DNA of 19,633 nt from Chloroflexota bacterium. GTDB taxonomy: Bacteria > Chloroflexota > UBA4733. Shown in pieces: positions 1 to 6,611 of the stretch. The stretch spans positions 1-19,633 of the forward strand of contig JAICXR010000008.1 in the NCBI GenBank assembly GCA_025980355.1. Reading direction: 5' to 3'. Below the pieces are notes generated by a model that searched no databases, was not told where the DNA came from, and saw nothing but the letters and a program-made list of their open reading frames with translations. The position numbers and the translations under genes are program-made. Numbering within the stretch: the stretch's first letter is position 1; every line of letters begins with the position of its first letter.

Positions 1-339
1 GCGGATCCAGTGCGCGACGAGCGAGGTCCGGGAGTAGTCGAGGACGATGCACTCCTTGCCGTCGAACCAGCTCGAAGAGCGGTAGACCTGGGCGACGATC
101 GCCTGCTCACCCTCCGGCAGGATCTTGTTCTTCAGCGTGCCGGTGGCGGCATCGAACACCTTGCCCTGCCAGGCGATGAGGTGCACCAGCCGGGCGGCGG
201 TATCGCTGAGCACCGTGCCGGGGGCGATGAGGACGGTGCCGTCGACATCGCCCTGGGGGATCGGACCGGCCGGGCTGGCGCGAAACAGGTCGTCGAGCTG
301 GGCCTGCGTCATGTGCAAGAGCTGCTCTGCGTCGAGCAT
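1..339 (-). CDS. Conserved hypothetical protein, N-terminal part (cut by window edge)
   Basis: An open minus-strand frame starts at ATG 339-337 and runs off the left edge after 113 codons without a stop. It begins MLDAEQLLHMTQAQLDDLF and contains segments such as SPAGPIPQGDVDGTVLIAPG and AWQGKVFD, a Lys-Glu-rich turn and SSWFDGKECIVLDYSRTS. The composition and high G/C at third codon positions look like real coding sequence. A purine-rich site (GGAAGGAG on the minus strand, around 346-353) precedes the start by about nine bases. The WFDGKECIVLDYS stretch resembles bacterial proteins of unknown function that I know only as conserved hypotheticals. No signal peptide or membrane segment is visible in this part. 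It is divergent from the hydrolase gene at 519. The function is unknown and the C-terminus lies outside the window. Confidence 0.75.
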   Translation of the reverse strand, partial: MLDAEQLLHMTQAQLDDLFRASPAGPIPQGDVDGTVLIAPGTVLSDTAARLVHLIAWQGKVFDAATGTLKNKILPEGEQAIVAQVYRSSSWFDGKECIVLDYSRTSLVAHWIR

Positions 340-407
340 CGCCGGGGGCTCCTTCCGCTGCCTGTGCGTTGGGCCGACACCACCTCGCGGAGAGCGAAGC
401 TGGCCGT

Positions 408-413
408 AGTATA
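408..413 (-). promoter_or_regulatory. Possible -10 element for the left-edge gene
   Basis: TATACT on the minus strand lies about 70 bases upstream of ATG 339 and matches the sigma-70 -10 consensus at five of six positions. No convincing -35 is seen 16-18 bases upstream, so this is a weak call. Confidence 0.3.
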
Positions 414-459
414 GGCAGCCCGGTCGGCGGTCGCCGCGCGACATAGGAACATCGGGGGG

Positions 460-488
460 TTGCTCCGCCGGCCCGTAAATGCTATCGT
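460..488 (+). promoter_or_regulatory. Possible promoter of the alpha/beta hydrolase gene
   Basis: TTGCTC at 460-465 and TATCGT at 483-488 are separated by 17 bases, and the pair ends 30 bases before ATG 519. The -35 is only a half match to consensus and the -10 matches four of six positions. The region 340-518 is otherwise non-coding and sits between divergent genes. Confidence 0.3.
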
Positions 489-518
489 GCCGGCGTCTTC
501 CAGCAAGGGGGCGGACGG

Positions 519-1658
519 ATGGATCAGGCGACGTTTGAGCGGCTACTGAGCGACGGCCAAGCGAGCCTGCGGACGGACGGCGGCCTGGCGGACCTGACGA
601 TCGCGGCCGGCCGCGTCGACGCTCCCGTGGTCGTCCTGATCCACGGCATCGGCGGCACGGCCCAGCACTGGACCGACCCCGTCGGGATCGACATCAACGA
701 GACCTGGCTCTTCGACCTGGCGGCCCCGCCGCCGGCGGGCACGACCGGCCTCGGCATGTCTCCGCCCTACCCGGCGAGCAGCGTGACGCCCTGGGTCCGC
801 TTGCTCGGCGACCACGGCATGACCACGGTCGTCTGGAGTCAGGCGCGTCCCAACGACCTGCTCCAGTACGCGACGGCGGAGGCGGCAACGGCGCTGAGCG
901 GGCTGGAGAGGCAGGTGTTCGTGCCCTACGCGCGCGATGTCGCCGCGAACGGCGGCGCACTCCCGCCGCTCGTCCTGCTGTGCCACAGCCGGGGCGGGCT
1001 GGTGGCGCGGGCGGCGCTGAAGGCGCTCGGCGCCGCCGGGGCGCCGTATATACGGGCGGTCATCACGCTCTCCACGCCGCACACGGGTAGCTACATGCCG
1101 CGCCTGGCCGACGACTACAATGGCGGCCTCCGGCAGCAGATCGACTTCCGCGGCCTGACGGCGTTCCTGCCGGGCCTGCTCGCCCTGCAGCTCCAGTCGT
1201 TGCTCGGCCAGGTGGCCGATCAGGTGCGCCAGGGGTTGCTCCATCGTTTCGGCGCCCTGGCCGTCGGGCCCGGCTACGACGAGCTGCTCCCGGGGAGCGC
1301 CGCCCTCACGACCTTAGCCCAGGACGAGGCGCCGCTGCCAGGAGTGTCCTATCACAGCTTCGGCGGGTCCGACCCTTCGTTCATCCGTTTCTACCTCTGC
1401 GCGGCCGGGCGGCAGTTGGCCCTGCCGGACGTCAGCCCCTACCTGGTGGCGCAGCTCTCGCGGCTGCCGGACGTCGCCGTGCGCTACGGCGGGTTGGCGG
1501 AGCTCGACCGGGGCGATTCCTCGGTCGCCCTCGTCAGCAGTCCCTGGCCGGCGGCGTTCGATGCGGCCGGCCAACACCAGGTCGTCTCGTACAACCACAT
1601 GCAGGCCCTGGTGGACCCGACGCTGCAAGCGGCGGTCCTTGCGCTGCTCCACGCGTGA
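519..1658 (+). CDS. Alpha/beta hydrolase, lipase/PGAP1-like
   Basis: The 379-residue product has the alpha/beta hydrolase layout. Beta-strand VVVLIHGIGGTAQHW (about residues 37-51) carries the HG oxyanion-hole motif. The nucleophile elbow LLCHSRGG puts Ser at about 157; the usual first Gly of G-x-S-x-G is Cys here. LSTPHTGSYMP (about 184-194) follows, which is typical of lipase and PGAP1-like esterases. A catalytic His is likely in SYNHMQALVDP near residue 360. Asp candidates lie between. There is no signal peptide or membrane anchor, so the enzyme is probably cytoplasmic. The start is supported by AAGGGGG at 505-511, seven bases before ATG. The likely reaction is hydrolysis of an ester or lipid; the substrate cannot be read from sequence. 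It stands alone and is convergent with the small membrane protein gene at 1734. Confidence 0.85.
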   Translation: MDQATFERLLSDGQASLRTDGGLADLTIAAGRVDAPVVVLIHGIGGTAQHWTDPVGIDINETWLFDLAAPPPAGTTGLGMSPPYPASSVTPWVRLLGDHGMTTVVWSQARPNDLLQYATAEAATALSGLERQVFVPYARDVAANGGALPPLVLLCHSRGGLVARAALKALGAAGAPYIRAVITLSTPHTGSYMPRLADDYNGGLRQQIDFRGLTAFLPGLLALQLQSLLGQVADQVRQGLLHRFGALAVGPGYDELLPGSAALTTLAQDEAPLPGVSYHSFGGSDPSFIRFYLCAAGRQLALPDVSPYLVAQLSRLPDVAVRYGGLAELDRGDSSVALVSSPWPAAFDAAGQHQVVSYNHMQALVDPTLQAAVLALLHA

Positions 1659-1705
1659 TAAACCGTGCGTTGGCGCTCAGCGGGACAGGGCGAATGCAAG
1701 GCTAA

Positions 1706-1730
1706 GAAGGGCATATTGCATACGCCCTTC
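1706..1730. terminator. Hairpin between convergent genes
   Basis: GAAGGGC (1706-1712) and GCCCTTC (1724-1730) form a 7-bp stem, with an inner TAT/ATA extension. It sits between the stop of the hydrolase gene (1658) and that of the minus-strand gene (1734). Position suggests a shared bidirectional terminator, but neither side has a good T-tract. Confidence 0.45.
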
Positions 1731-1733
1731 CCC

Positions 1734-2126
1734 CTAGCCTTCCTTCGGGCGGGCCAGGATGGCCAGGGCGGTGTTGAGCGCGGAAATGGCGACGATCAGC
1801 ACGGCGGAGCGCTTCTTCACGCCGCCGAGGCCGCTCAGCGCGGCCAGCGTCGCGGCGATGGTGTCGGAGGCGTGGATCACGGGGGCGGCGCGGAGCGCCA
1901 TGTCCCGCCGCGGGCCGGCGCGCAGCAGGTCCAGGGCAATCAGCACGGTCCGGATGCCGAACATGCGAAACACGTAGAGCAGTGCCGGCGAGGTCTTGGG
2001 GTTGACCCCGAGGTTCCGCACCAGGATGGCCGGCGCGACGAGGGCAAGGGCGCCGTTGAAGAGGCGAGTGCCGGCCAGCGCGATCCGCGCGTAGTCCTGC
2101 CTGCGAAGCGACGATGTCGGTCCCAT
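1734..2126 (-). CDS. Small integral membrane protein (DUF4267-like)
   Basis: A 130-residue protein starts at ATG 2126. I chose this over a longer in-frame ORF beginning at 2297 because a strong GGAGGG site lies six to seven bases upstream, and because the longer version would run over the divergent gene's start. Three to four hydrophobic segments are visible: about residues 14-37 (IALAGTRLFNGALALVAPAI), 48-68 (ALLYVFRMFGIRTVLIALDL), 82-100 and 108-125. Short charged loops (RAGPRRD, GVKKRS) separate them. The pattern resembles DUF4267-type small membrane proteins of unknown function; that family name is a suggestion from memory. Its own promoter (2163-2191) faces away from the dehydratase gene. 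The role is unknown. Confidence 0.7.
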   Translation of the reverse strand: MGPTSSLRRQDYARIALAGTRLFNGALALVAPAILVRNLGVNPKTSPALLYVFRMFGIRTVLIALDLLRAGPRRDMALRAAPVIHASDTIAATLAALSGLGGVKKRSAVLIVAISALNTALAILARPKEG

Positions 2127-2162
2127 GCCACCCTCCCACTGTTCCGGCGTCACGTAGGCGCC

Positions 2163-2191
2163 AACATACGGCAGCCGGGCCGTGCTGTCAA
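2163..2191 (-). promoter_or_regulatory. Sigma-70-like promoter of the small membrane protein gene
   Basis: On the minus strand TTGACA (2191-2186) is followed after exactly 17 bases by TATGTT (2168-2163). Transcription would start near 2156, about 30 bases before ATG 2126. The -35 is a perfect consensus match and the -10 matches four of six. Confidence 0.6.
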
Positions 2192-2247
2192 GGCGGATCG
2201 CCGGGGCATGCGGTACAGTGGCAGGGCCGTGGGCGAAGGGAGAAACT

Positions 2248-3264
2248 GTGCGCGTGCTGGTCACCGGCGGAGCCGGCTTCATCGGGTCGAATTTCATCCG
2301 CTACTGGTTGGATCGCTATCCCGACGACGAGATTGTTAACCTTGATGCGCTGACCTATGCCGGCAACCTGAGCAGCCTGGCCGACGTCGCTGCGGCGCAC
2401 TGCGACCGCTATCGCTTCGTGCGCGGCGACATCGGCAACGTCGACCTGGTGGAGCACCTGCTGACCGAATATCGCGTCGACGCCGTCGTCAACTTCGCCG
2501 CCGAGAGTCACAATAGCCGGGCGCTGTTCGATCCCGGCGCATTCCTGCGCACCAATGTCCTCGGCACCCAGGGTCTCATGGAAGCCTGCCGGCGGGCGAA
2601 GACGCCCCGTGTTCACCATGTGAGTACCTGCGAGGTCTTCGGCGACCTGCCCCTGGACAGTCCGGACAGTTTCAGCGAGGAGCATCCCTACCGGCCCCGC
2701 ACCCCCTATAACGCCGCCAAGGCCGGCGGGGATCTGGTGGTACGCAGCTACCAGGAGACGTTCGGGCTGCCCGCCACGATCTCCACCTGTGCCAATAACT
2801 TCGGCCCCTACCAGTTCCCGGAGAAGGTGATCCCGCTCTTTACGACCAACGCCATCGACGATCGCCCGCTGCCGCTCTATCGCAGCAGCGCCAACCGGCG
2901 GGAATGGCTCTACGTGACCGACCATTGCACCGCCATCGATCTCATATTGAAGAGGGGGCGGATCGGCGAGCTCTACAACATCGGCAGCGGCGTCGAGCAG
3001 AGCGTCGAGCAGATCACGGACTGCGTGTTGGATCTGTTGGGGAAGCCCGCCTCGCTGAAGACCTACGTGCCGGACCGGCCGGGCCTGGACCGCCGCTATC
3101 TCTTGAACAGCGGGAAGATCCGGCGCGAGTTGGGCTGGCAGCCGGAGGTGGATTTCGCGGAGGGCATGCGCCGCACCGTCGCGTGGTACGTGGCGAACGA
3201 GGAGTGGTGGCGTCCGCTGCAACGGCAATTGGCGGTGCAGGAGAGCGGCTGGGGAACGCCGTGA
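2248..3264 (+). CDS. dTDP-glucose 4,6-dehydratase-like NAD-dependent sugar dehydratase (Cys variant)
   Basis: A 338-residue extended SDR enzyme of the RmlB/RfbB type. The start is GTG 2248, preceded by AAGGGAGA (2236-2243), so that the protein opens directly with the Rossmann motif MRVLVTGGAGFIGSN. An upstream in-frame ATG at 2182 would add 22 unlikely residues. Landmarks are LDALTYAGNL (about 32-41), FAAESH (83-88), HVSTCEVFGDL (124-134), TPYNAAKAGGD with Tyr154 and Lys158, NNFGPYQFPEK and RREWLYVTDHC. Known RmlB enzymes convert dTDP-glucose to the 4-keto-6-deoxy sugar using a Thr-Asp-Glu set plus Tyr and Lys; here that set reads Thr127-Cys128-Glu129. VDRS after the AESH motif is also changed (NSRA). 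The fold and cofactor are clear, but the nucleotide-sugar substrate and exact reaction are less so. The radical SAM gene follows on the same strand after 294 bases. Confidence 0.85.
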   Translation: MRVLVTGGAGFIGSNFIRYWLDRYPDDEIVNLDALTYAGNLSSLADVAAAHCDRYRFVRGDIGNVDLVEHLLTEYRVDAVVNFAAESHNSRALFDPGAFLRTNVLGTQGLMEACRRAKTPRVHHVSTCEVFGDLPLDSPDSFSEEHPYRPRTPYNAAKAGGDLVVRSYQETFGLPATISTCANNFGPYQFPEKVIPLFTTNAIDDRPLPLYRSSANRREWLYVTDHCTAIDLILKRGRIGELYNIGSGVEQSVEQITDCVLDLLGKPASLKTYVPDRPGLDRRYLLNSGKIRRELGWQPEVDFAEGMRRTVAWYVANEEWWRPLQRQLAVQESGWGTP

Positions 3265-3558
3265 TAGGGTCGGCGCATGCCGGCCGCGGTGATGTCCGCG
3301 ACGCGAAGGCCCTTACGGGGCCCTAACGGCGCCATAGCGCCCCTCCGATAGCCTCCGGCGGCGTCGCGGCCCCCGGCATGGTGGAAGAATCTCGCGCCCT
3401 CCCCCGGGGCAGCAGCGGGCAATTTCGGTCGGCGGTCGCTACACTATGGCGAACGTGGCGGAAACGCTGTGCATTTCCGGCCGTTGTGTCCTATGATGTG
3501 CAGCACATGTAGACATCGCGCGGTCTACGCGGCTTGCCTGGGGAGGGGAATACCGATT
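3265..3558 (+). other. Non-coding region between dehydratase and radical SAM genes
   Basis: No convincing gene is seen. Two short GC hairpins follow the dehydratase stop: GGCCC/GGGCC at 3308-3322 and GGCGC-CATA-GCGCC at 3328-3341. They could end transcription but lack T-tracts. Further on are a TATGAT at 3492-3497, a -10-like element without a clear -35, and an operator-like palindrome at 3496-3508. Confidence 0.4.
3496..3508. promoter_or_regulatory. Operator-like palindrome upstream of the radical SAM gene
   Basis: ATGTGC-A-GCACAT is a perfect hyphenated palindrome centred about 57 bases before ATG 3559. It overlaps the end of a TATGAT element (3492-3497). The placement suits a repressor site, but no regulator gene lies next to it. 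Confidence 0.35.
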
Positions 3559-5028
3559 ATGGCGATATCGCTGCCGATTTTGCGAGCGCCCCGCTTGAGC
3601 GTCGGCCCGGTCTTATTGGTCCAGCCGAAGAACGAGTATCTCGTCGGCTTCAATGAGACGGTGATGGTGGAACCGTTGAACCTGGAGTTCATCGCCGGCG
3701 CCGTTGACGACCTCGTGGACGTCAGCATTCTCGACATGCGGATCGACCAGAAGCTGGAGCAGCGCCTGGCGGAGACCCAGGCCGGCGTCGTCGGCATCGG
3801 CTGCGGCTATACCGCGGACGTGCCGATCGTGCGCGCCGCCGTCCGCCGGATCAAGGCCTACAATCGGGATATCGTCGTGATCGTCGGCGGCCACCACGCC
3901 AGCCTGTCGCCGCAGGACTTCTTCCTGCCCGAAGTGGATTACCTCATTTGCGGCGAAGGGGAGCAGCCCTTCCGCGCCCTGATCCAAGCGATCGCCGAGC
4001 ACGATCGCGAGAAGATCAAGCGGATCCCCCGCCTGTATTACCAGGAGGACGGCGCGCACCTGCTGACCTGGGAAGAGGATCATCACCGCTTCCGGGTCAA
4101 CAAGACGCCGACCGCCGAGATGACGGAGCGTCCGCGTCCGCGCCGCGACCTGGTGGCGCAATATCGGAAGCACTATTATTTCCTCTACCACAACAACCCC
4201 TGGACCATGGAATCGGCGCGCGGCTGCGCCTTCCGCTGCAACTTCTGCTCGGTCTGGAAGTTCCACCGGGGCGACTACAAGACGGAGACGGCGGCGCGCA
4301 CCATGGAAGAGATCCGCCAGGTCGACGGCAAATACGTCCCCTTCATCGACGATCTGGCCTTCCGCCAGCCGGACGTGGCCCAGGACCTGGCCCACGCGCT
4401 GATCTCAGAAGGCATAAACAAGCGCTACTGGGCGCAGTGCCGCGCCTCCGACATCGTCGAGCACCCGGAGTCCTTCCACGCCCTGGCCGAGGCCGGGCTG
4501 GACATGGTGCTCATGGGCATCGAGGCGATCGACCAGGCGACGTTGAAGAAGCTGAACAAGGGCAGCAAGCCCGGCGTGAACCTGGAGGCGATCCAGATCC
4601 TGCACAAGGCCGGCGTGAAGATCTGGGGCGCCCTGATCGTCGACCCCAGCTGGGGCGAAGACGACTTCGACCGGCTTGCCGAGTTCGTGAACCAGTACAA
4701 CATCGAGTGTCCCCAGTTCACGATCCTGACCCCGCTGCCGGGGACCGACCTCTACAAGACCATGGAGAGCAAGCTGGTCAGCAAGGACCCGCGCCACTTC
4801 GACTTCTTGCACACCGTGCTGCCGACCCGCCTGCCGATCGAGAAGTTCTACGAGCGCTACGCCCGCCTCTATCAGCAGACCGGCATGAAGATGAACGGCA
4901 TGCTCCAGCTCGTCCGCGACAAGATCATCACGGTCGACGACCTGCGGGTCTTCAAGGCGAAATTCGAAGAGCTGATCAACCCCGAAATCTACATGAAGAG
5001 CCTGACGGCGGAGCCGGTGGGGTATTAG
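3559..5028 (+). CDS. B12-binding radical SAM protein, HpnR-like (class B methylase type)
   Basis: The start ATG 3559 is set by GGGAGGGGAA at 3541-3550; an in-frame upstream start at 3469 has no such site. The 489-residue product has an N-terminal cobalamin-binding Rossmann domain (about 17-140: LDMRID, IGCGYTADVPIVRAAV, IVGGHHASLSP, CGEGEQPF). A radical SAM core follows, with the cluster motif C223-AFR-C227-NF-C230 in ARGCAFRCNFCSVWKF. The DxHxxG motif of His-on B12 proteins is absent, as in class B radical SAM methylases. Segments FIDDLAFRQ, LMGIEAID, TPLPGTDLY and VLPTRLPIEKFY match the pattern of hopanoid C-3 methylase HpnR. No hopanoid cyclase gene is in view, so methylation of another lipid or a sugar is equally possible. 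Confidence is high for the family and low for the substrate. Its stop lies 3 bases from the convergent stop of the MgtC-like gene. Confidence 0.85.
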   Translation: MAISLPILRAPRLSVGPVLLVQPKNEYLVGFNETVMVEPLNLEFIAGAVDDLVDVSILDMRIDQKLEQRLAETQAGVVGIGCGYTADVPIVRAAVRRIKAYNRDIVVIVGGHHASLSPQDFFLPEVDYLICGEGEQPFRALIQAIAEHDREKIKRIPRLYYQEDGAHLLTWEEDHHRFRVNKTPTAEMTERPRPRRDLVAQYRKHYYFLYHNNPWTMESARGCAFRCNFCSVWKFHRGDYKTETAARTMEEIRQVDGKYVPFIDDLAFRQPDVAQDLAHALISEGINKRYWAQCRASDIVEHPESFHALAEAGLDMVLMGIEAIDQATLKKLNKGSKPGVNLEAIQILHKAGVKIWGALIVDPSWGEDDFDRLAEFVNQYNIECPQFTILTPLPGTDLYKTMESKLVSKDPRHFDFLHTVLPTRLPIEKFYERYARLYQQTGMKMNGMLQLVRDKIITVDDLRVFKAKFEELINPEIYMKSLTAEPVGY

Positions 5029-5031
5029 ACT

Positions 5032-5775
5032 TCACTCCTCGTCCTGCTCGCTCTGCTCGTCGGCCGGGCCGTCGTCCGGTAGCGCGCCGCCGACCGTGGT
5101 GTAGCTCACGGCGCGCACGCCCGGTATGGTCTGCAACTGCTCGGCCAGCAGACTCAGGCCCCTGTTGGTGGTGCCGCGGAACTCCAGGCGGACGCGACCG
5201 TCGCCATTATGCTCGCCCGGCTCCAGGGAGAGCCGCCGCAGGTCGATGCCGGCGACCCGCACCTGGGTCTCGATCGCCGTGATCTGGCCGGGCTGGCGGC
5301 GCACCAGGATCGTGACCTGACGGGGCCGCTTATGCTCGAACATGCGCCGCTCGACCGGCTTCAGGCCGATCAGGACCACCAGCAGGATGACCGTGCAGGC
5401 GATGGCGGCGGCGAACATGCCGGCGCCGCTCGCCAGGCCGATGCCGGCCACGGCCCAGACGCTCGCCGCGGTCGTGAGGCCGCGCACGGCGTTGCGCCGC
5501 AGGATGATCGTGCCGGCGCCGAGGAAGCCGATGCCGCTCACCACCTGGGCGGCGATGCGGGAGGGATCGAGGGCGATGGTGCGGTCGGCGGTGACGACGT
5601 TGACGAAGCCGTAGGAGGAGACCAGCATGACCAGCGCCGCGGCGGTGGCGACCAGGGTGTGGGTGCGCAGGCCGGCGCCGCGGTCCAGGCGCTCCCGCTC
5701 CAGCCCGATCAAAGCACCGAGCAACGCGGCCACCAGGAGCCGGGCAATCTCTTGCGGCAGAGGGATGGCGTCCAT
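5032..5775 (-). CDS. MgtC/SapB-family membrane protein
   Basis: A 247-residue protein starts at ATG 5775, seven bases after the stop of the isomerase gene; longer in-frame starts would run into that gene's coding sequence. The N-terminal half is the MgtC/SapB membrane domain: EIARLLVAALLGALIGLERE, GLRTHTLVATAAALVMLVS, then QVVSGIGFLGAGTIILRR (about 77-94) and GLTTAASVWAVAGIGLASG, with a last helix at about 121-138. The C-terminal about 100 residues are soluble and look like the ACT-like tail (QVTILVRR, IDLRRLSLEPGEH, LEFRGTTNRG, AEQLQTIPGVRAVSYTT), ending in an acidic stretch. Family members have been linked to Mg2+ limitation and control of the F-ATPase, but many are uncharacterised. It is the last gene of the minus-strand operon. 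Its ribosome binding site is weak, which suggests translational coupling. Confidence 0.85.
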   Translation of the reverse strand: MDAIPLPQEIARLLVAALLGALIGLERERLDRGAGLRTHTLVATAAALVMLVSSYGFVNVVTADRTIALDPSRIAAQVVSGIGFLGAGTIILRRNAVRGLTTAASVWAVAGIGLASGAGMFAAAIACTVILLVVLIGLKPVERRMFEHKRPRQVTILVRRQPGQITAIETQVRVAGIDLRRLSLEPGEHNGDGRVRLEFRGTTNRGLSLLAEQLQTIPGVRAVSYTTVGGALPDDGPADEQSEQDEE

Positions 5776-5782
5776 GCCGGCG

Positions 5783-6610
5783 TTACCGTCCGGAAACGGA
5801 GCAGCGGAAGCCCGCCAGCGCCGCCCGGAATCCCCGCAGATGCGCCGCCAGCAGCGTCTCGACATCGTCGCCCGGCAGGTGCAGCCCGCCTTCCAGCAGC
5901 AACGTGCCGGTGTAGTCGACCCGCTCCAGCGCGGCGAGCAGCGGCGGCCAGGCGACGACGCCTTCGCCGGCCGGGCGGTGGCTGTCGCGTTGGCCGTCGT
6001 TGCTGTGCAGGTGGACCAGTCGCAGGCGCGGCCCCATCGCCGCAATCAGCGCCGGAGCATCGACCCCCGCCACGGCCGCATGGCCGGAATCGCAGCAGAA
6101 GCCGACGTGCGCCGCCGCGAGGGCATCGGCGACCATGGCGAGGTGGGCGAAGCGGTCGCCCCAGCCATGGCAGTGGTTCTCTAGCGCGATACCGACTCCA
6201 AAGTCGCCGGCCAACTGGACCGCCGGCGCCAACGCCTCGGCGTTCGCAGCCGCCAACCGGGCGTCCGACGCCGCCGGGAGGTCGTTGCCGAGATGAAAGG
6301 CGATCGCCGGCGCCCCCAGCTCGGCGCAGAGGCGGACGTCCTCCTGGGACGCGGCCTGAAAGCGCTGGCGTGCTTCGGCGTTGCCCAGGAAGTCGAAGCC
6401 GAAGCTGCGGTAGTGCAGGGCGGCCGGCCGCAGCCCCGACCCCGCCGTACGGTCGCGCAGCGCCGCCGCCAACGGCGAGCCGGGCGTCACCAGGCGGCCG
6501 ATGGCGCTATAGTCGACGGCGTCGTAGCCGGCCGACGCGATGCGCCGCACGCCGTCGAGCGGGTCCAGGCGACCGAAGAGGTTGATGCCGATCTGCGGGT
6601 TGAGGGGCAC
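5783..6610 (-). CDS. Sugar phosphate isomerase/epimerase (xylose isomerase-like TIM barrel)
   Basis: A 275-residue protein begins with GTG 6610, behind GGGAAGAG (6616-6623); the start is one base after the stop codon of the lipoprotein gene, so the two are probably translationally coupled. The sequence follows the AP-endonuclease-2/xylose-isomerase-like barrel: GINLFGRLDP near the start, IALENHCHGW (Glu144), GFCCDSGHA (Asp174, His177), LVHLHSNDGQRDSH (His200, His202), GEGVVAW (Glu216) and TLLLEGG (Glu240). These are the expected divalent-metal ligands and catalytic carboxylates. Members include IolE, IolI, hydroxypyruvate isomerase and tagatose/psicose epimerases; which reaction applies cannot be told. 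Clustering with a sugar-binding lipoprotein and, across the divergent promoter, an inositol-dehydrogenase-like gene fits cyclitol or sugar metabolism. Confidence 0.85.
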   Translation of the reverse strand: MPLNPQIGINLFGRLDPLDGVRRIASAGYDAVDYSAIGRLVTPGSPLAAALRDRTAGSGLRPAALHYRSFGFDFLGNAEARQRFQAASQEDVRLCAELGAPAIAFHLGNDLPAASDARLAAANAEALAPAVQLAGDFGVGIALENHCHGWGDRFAHLAMVADALAAAHVGFCCDSGHAAVAGVDAPALIAAMGPRLRLVHLHSNDGQRDSHRPAGEGVVAWPPLLAALERVDYTGTLLLEGGLHLPGDDVETLLAAHLRGFRAALAGFRCSVSGR

Positions 6611-6611
6611 G

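Noticed and set aside
3948..5282. A 444-codon plus-strand frame over the radical SAM gene
   Set aside because: Its composition is that of a shadow frame, and the radical SAM frame has clear motifs throughout.
5209..6585. A 458-codon plus-strand frame over the MgtC-like and isomerase genes
   Set aside because: It is antisense shadow, rich in Arg, Gly and Pro, with no motifs.
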